A stretch of 5,910 nucleotides of DNA. It comes from Candidatus Cloacimonadota bacterium. GTDB taxonomy: Bacteria > Cloacimonadota > Cloacimonadia > Cloacimonadales > JAIOQZ01. Shown in pieces: positions 5,677-5,910 of this stretch. Each line of letters starts with the position of its first letter. The stretch's first letter is position 1. The notes beneath the pieces are model-generated. The model saw only the letters and a program-made list of their open reading frames with translations. It did not search any database and was not told the origin of the DNA. The position numbers and the translations under genes are program-made. The DNA lies in assembly GCA_021106755.1 (NCBI GenBank), contig JAIOTM010000391.1:1-5910 (forward strand). The letters run 5' to 3'.

Positions 5677-5910
5677 ACTCATATTTTTCATAACATGTTA
5701 ATATTTTCTCTATGAATTGAGCAAAATCATTGTATGCGGGAGAATCGAAATTCCAATATTTGCGAAGTGCCGCAAGACCAACTGAGTTAATCGGATAACT
5801 GTTGTATCCCACACGTTCTGGATTATAAGAATATGAGGCAAAAGCAATCGCTTCTCTTTTTCTACATTGTGGAATTACAGGCGATTCAGAGAAACATTGG
5901 TTTAAGCATT
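5675..5910 (-). CDS. C-terminal part of an unrecognised protein (5' end beyond the window)
   Basis: On the minus strand one frame is open from the right edge for 77 codons and ends in TAA (5675-5677); the other two minus frames stop quickly near the edge. No in-frame ATG occurs, so the start lies outside the window. The sequence looks like real protein: an internal GYNSYPINSVGLAALRKYW, then YNDFAQFIEKILTCYEKYE forming a likely amphipathic C-terminal helix. It contains three cysteines (C1, C5 and C16 of the visible part, in CLNQC and PQC) plus one near the end. I do not recognise a family. GC of 5701-5910 is about 37% by hand count (78 of 210), lower than the 45% counted in a short parB stretch, which could hint at different ancestry but is weak. 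A weak terminator overlaps its stop codon. Confidence 0.62.
   Translation of the reverse strand, partial: CLNQCFSESPVIPQCRKREAIAFASYSYNPERVGYNSYPINSVGLAALRKYWNFDSPAYNDFAQFIEKILTCYEKYE

Overview
The window looks like a piece of an ordinary chromosome from a Gram-negative-type bacterium of moderate GC (45% in a 60-base stretch counted by hand inside parB). A lipoprotein signal, a periplasmic LysM/M23 peptidase and clear Shine-Dalgarno sequences (one a full AAGGAGG) are present. The lineage cannot be fixed from this sequence. I see no plasmid, phage, insertion sequence, tRNA, rRNA or CRISPR signature.

Layout, left to right. (1) The last 50 codons of an unrecognised plus-strand gene end in a TAATG junction with a membrane-anchored metallophosphoesterase (155-1057). 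(2) Converging on it is a tightly packed minus-strand operon, read right to left: rsmG (start corrected to 4219), parA, parB and a TPR lipoprotein. All three junctions are 4-base stop/start overlaps: ATGA, ATGA, and TTGA with a TTG start. (3) A 96-base divergent promoter region (4220-4315) contains a perfect 9-bp inverted repeat with an 8-nt spacer. (4) A plus-strand pair follows: acylphosphatase, overlapped by 38 bases by a secreted peptidase with three LysM repeats and a catalytically complete M23 domain. (5) A 62-base gap holds a stem-loop with a T-tract on the minus strand, followed by the C-terminal 77 codons of an unrecognised minus-strand gene that runs off the right edge.

How the genes fit together. 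RsmG modifies 16S rRNA, and its linkage to parA-parB is one of the most conserved neighbourhoods in bacteria. ParA and ParB segregate the chromosome through parS sites, and no full parS is visible here. The lipoprotein at the end of this operon is the least expected member: its translation appears coupled to that of a DNA-segregation protein, yet it should sit in the envelope. The divergent acyP-peptidase pair adds a cell-wall remodelling enzyme. The shared promoter region could coordinate wall turnover with segregation genes, but that is inference.

Most of the window is conserved housekeeping. The items most worth a second look are the ParB-coupled TPR/beta-domain lipoprotein, the symmetrical element between the divergent promoters, a hydrophobic insertion in the phosphoesterase, and the unrecognised gene at the right edge.
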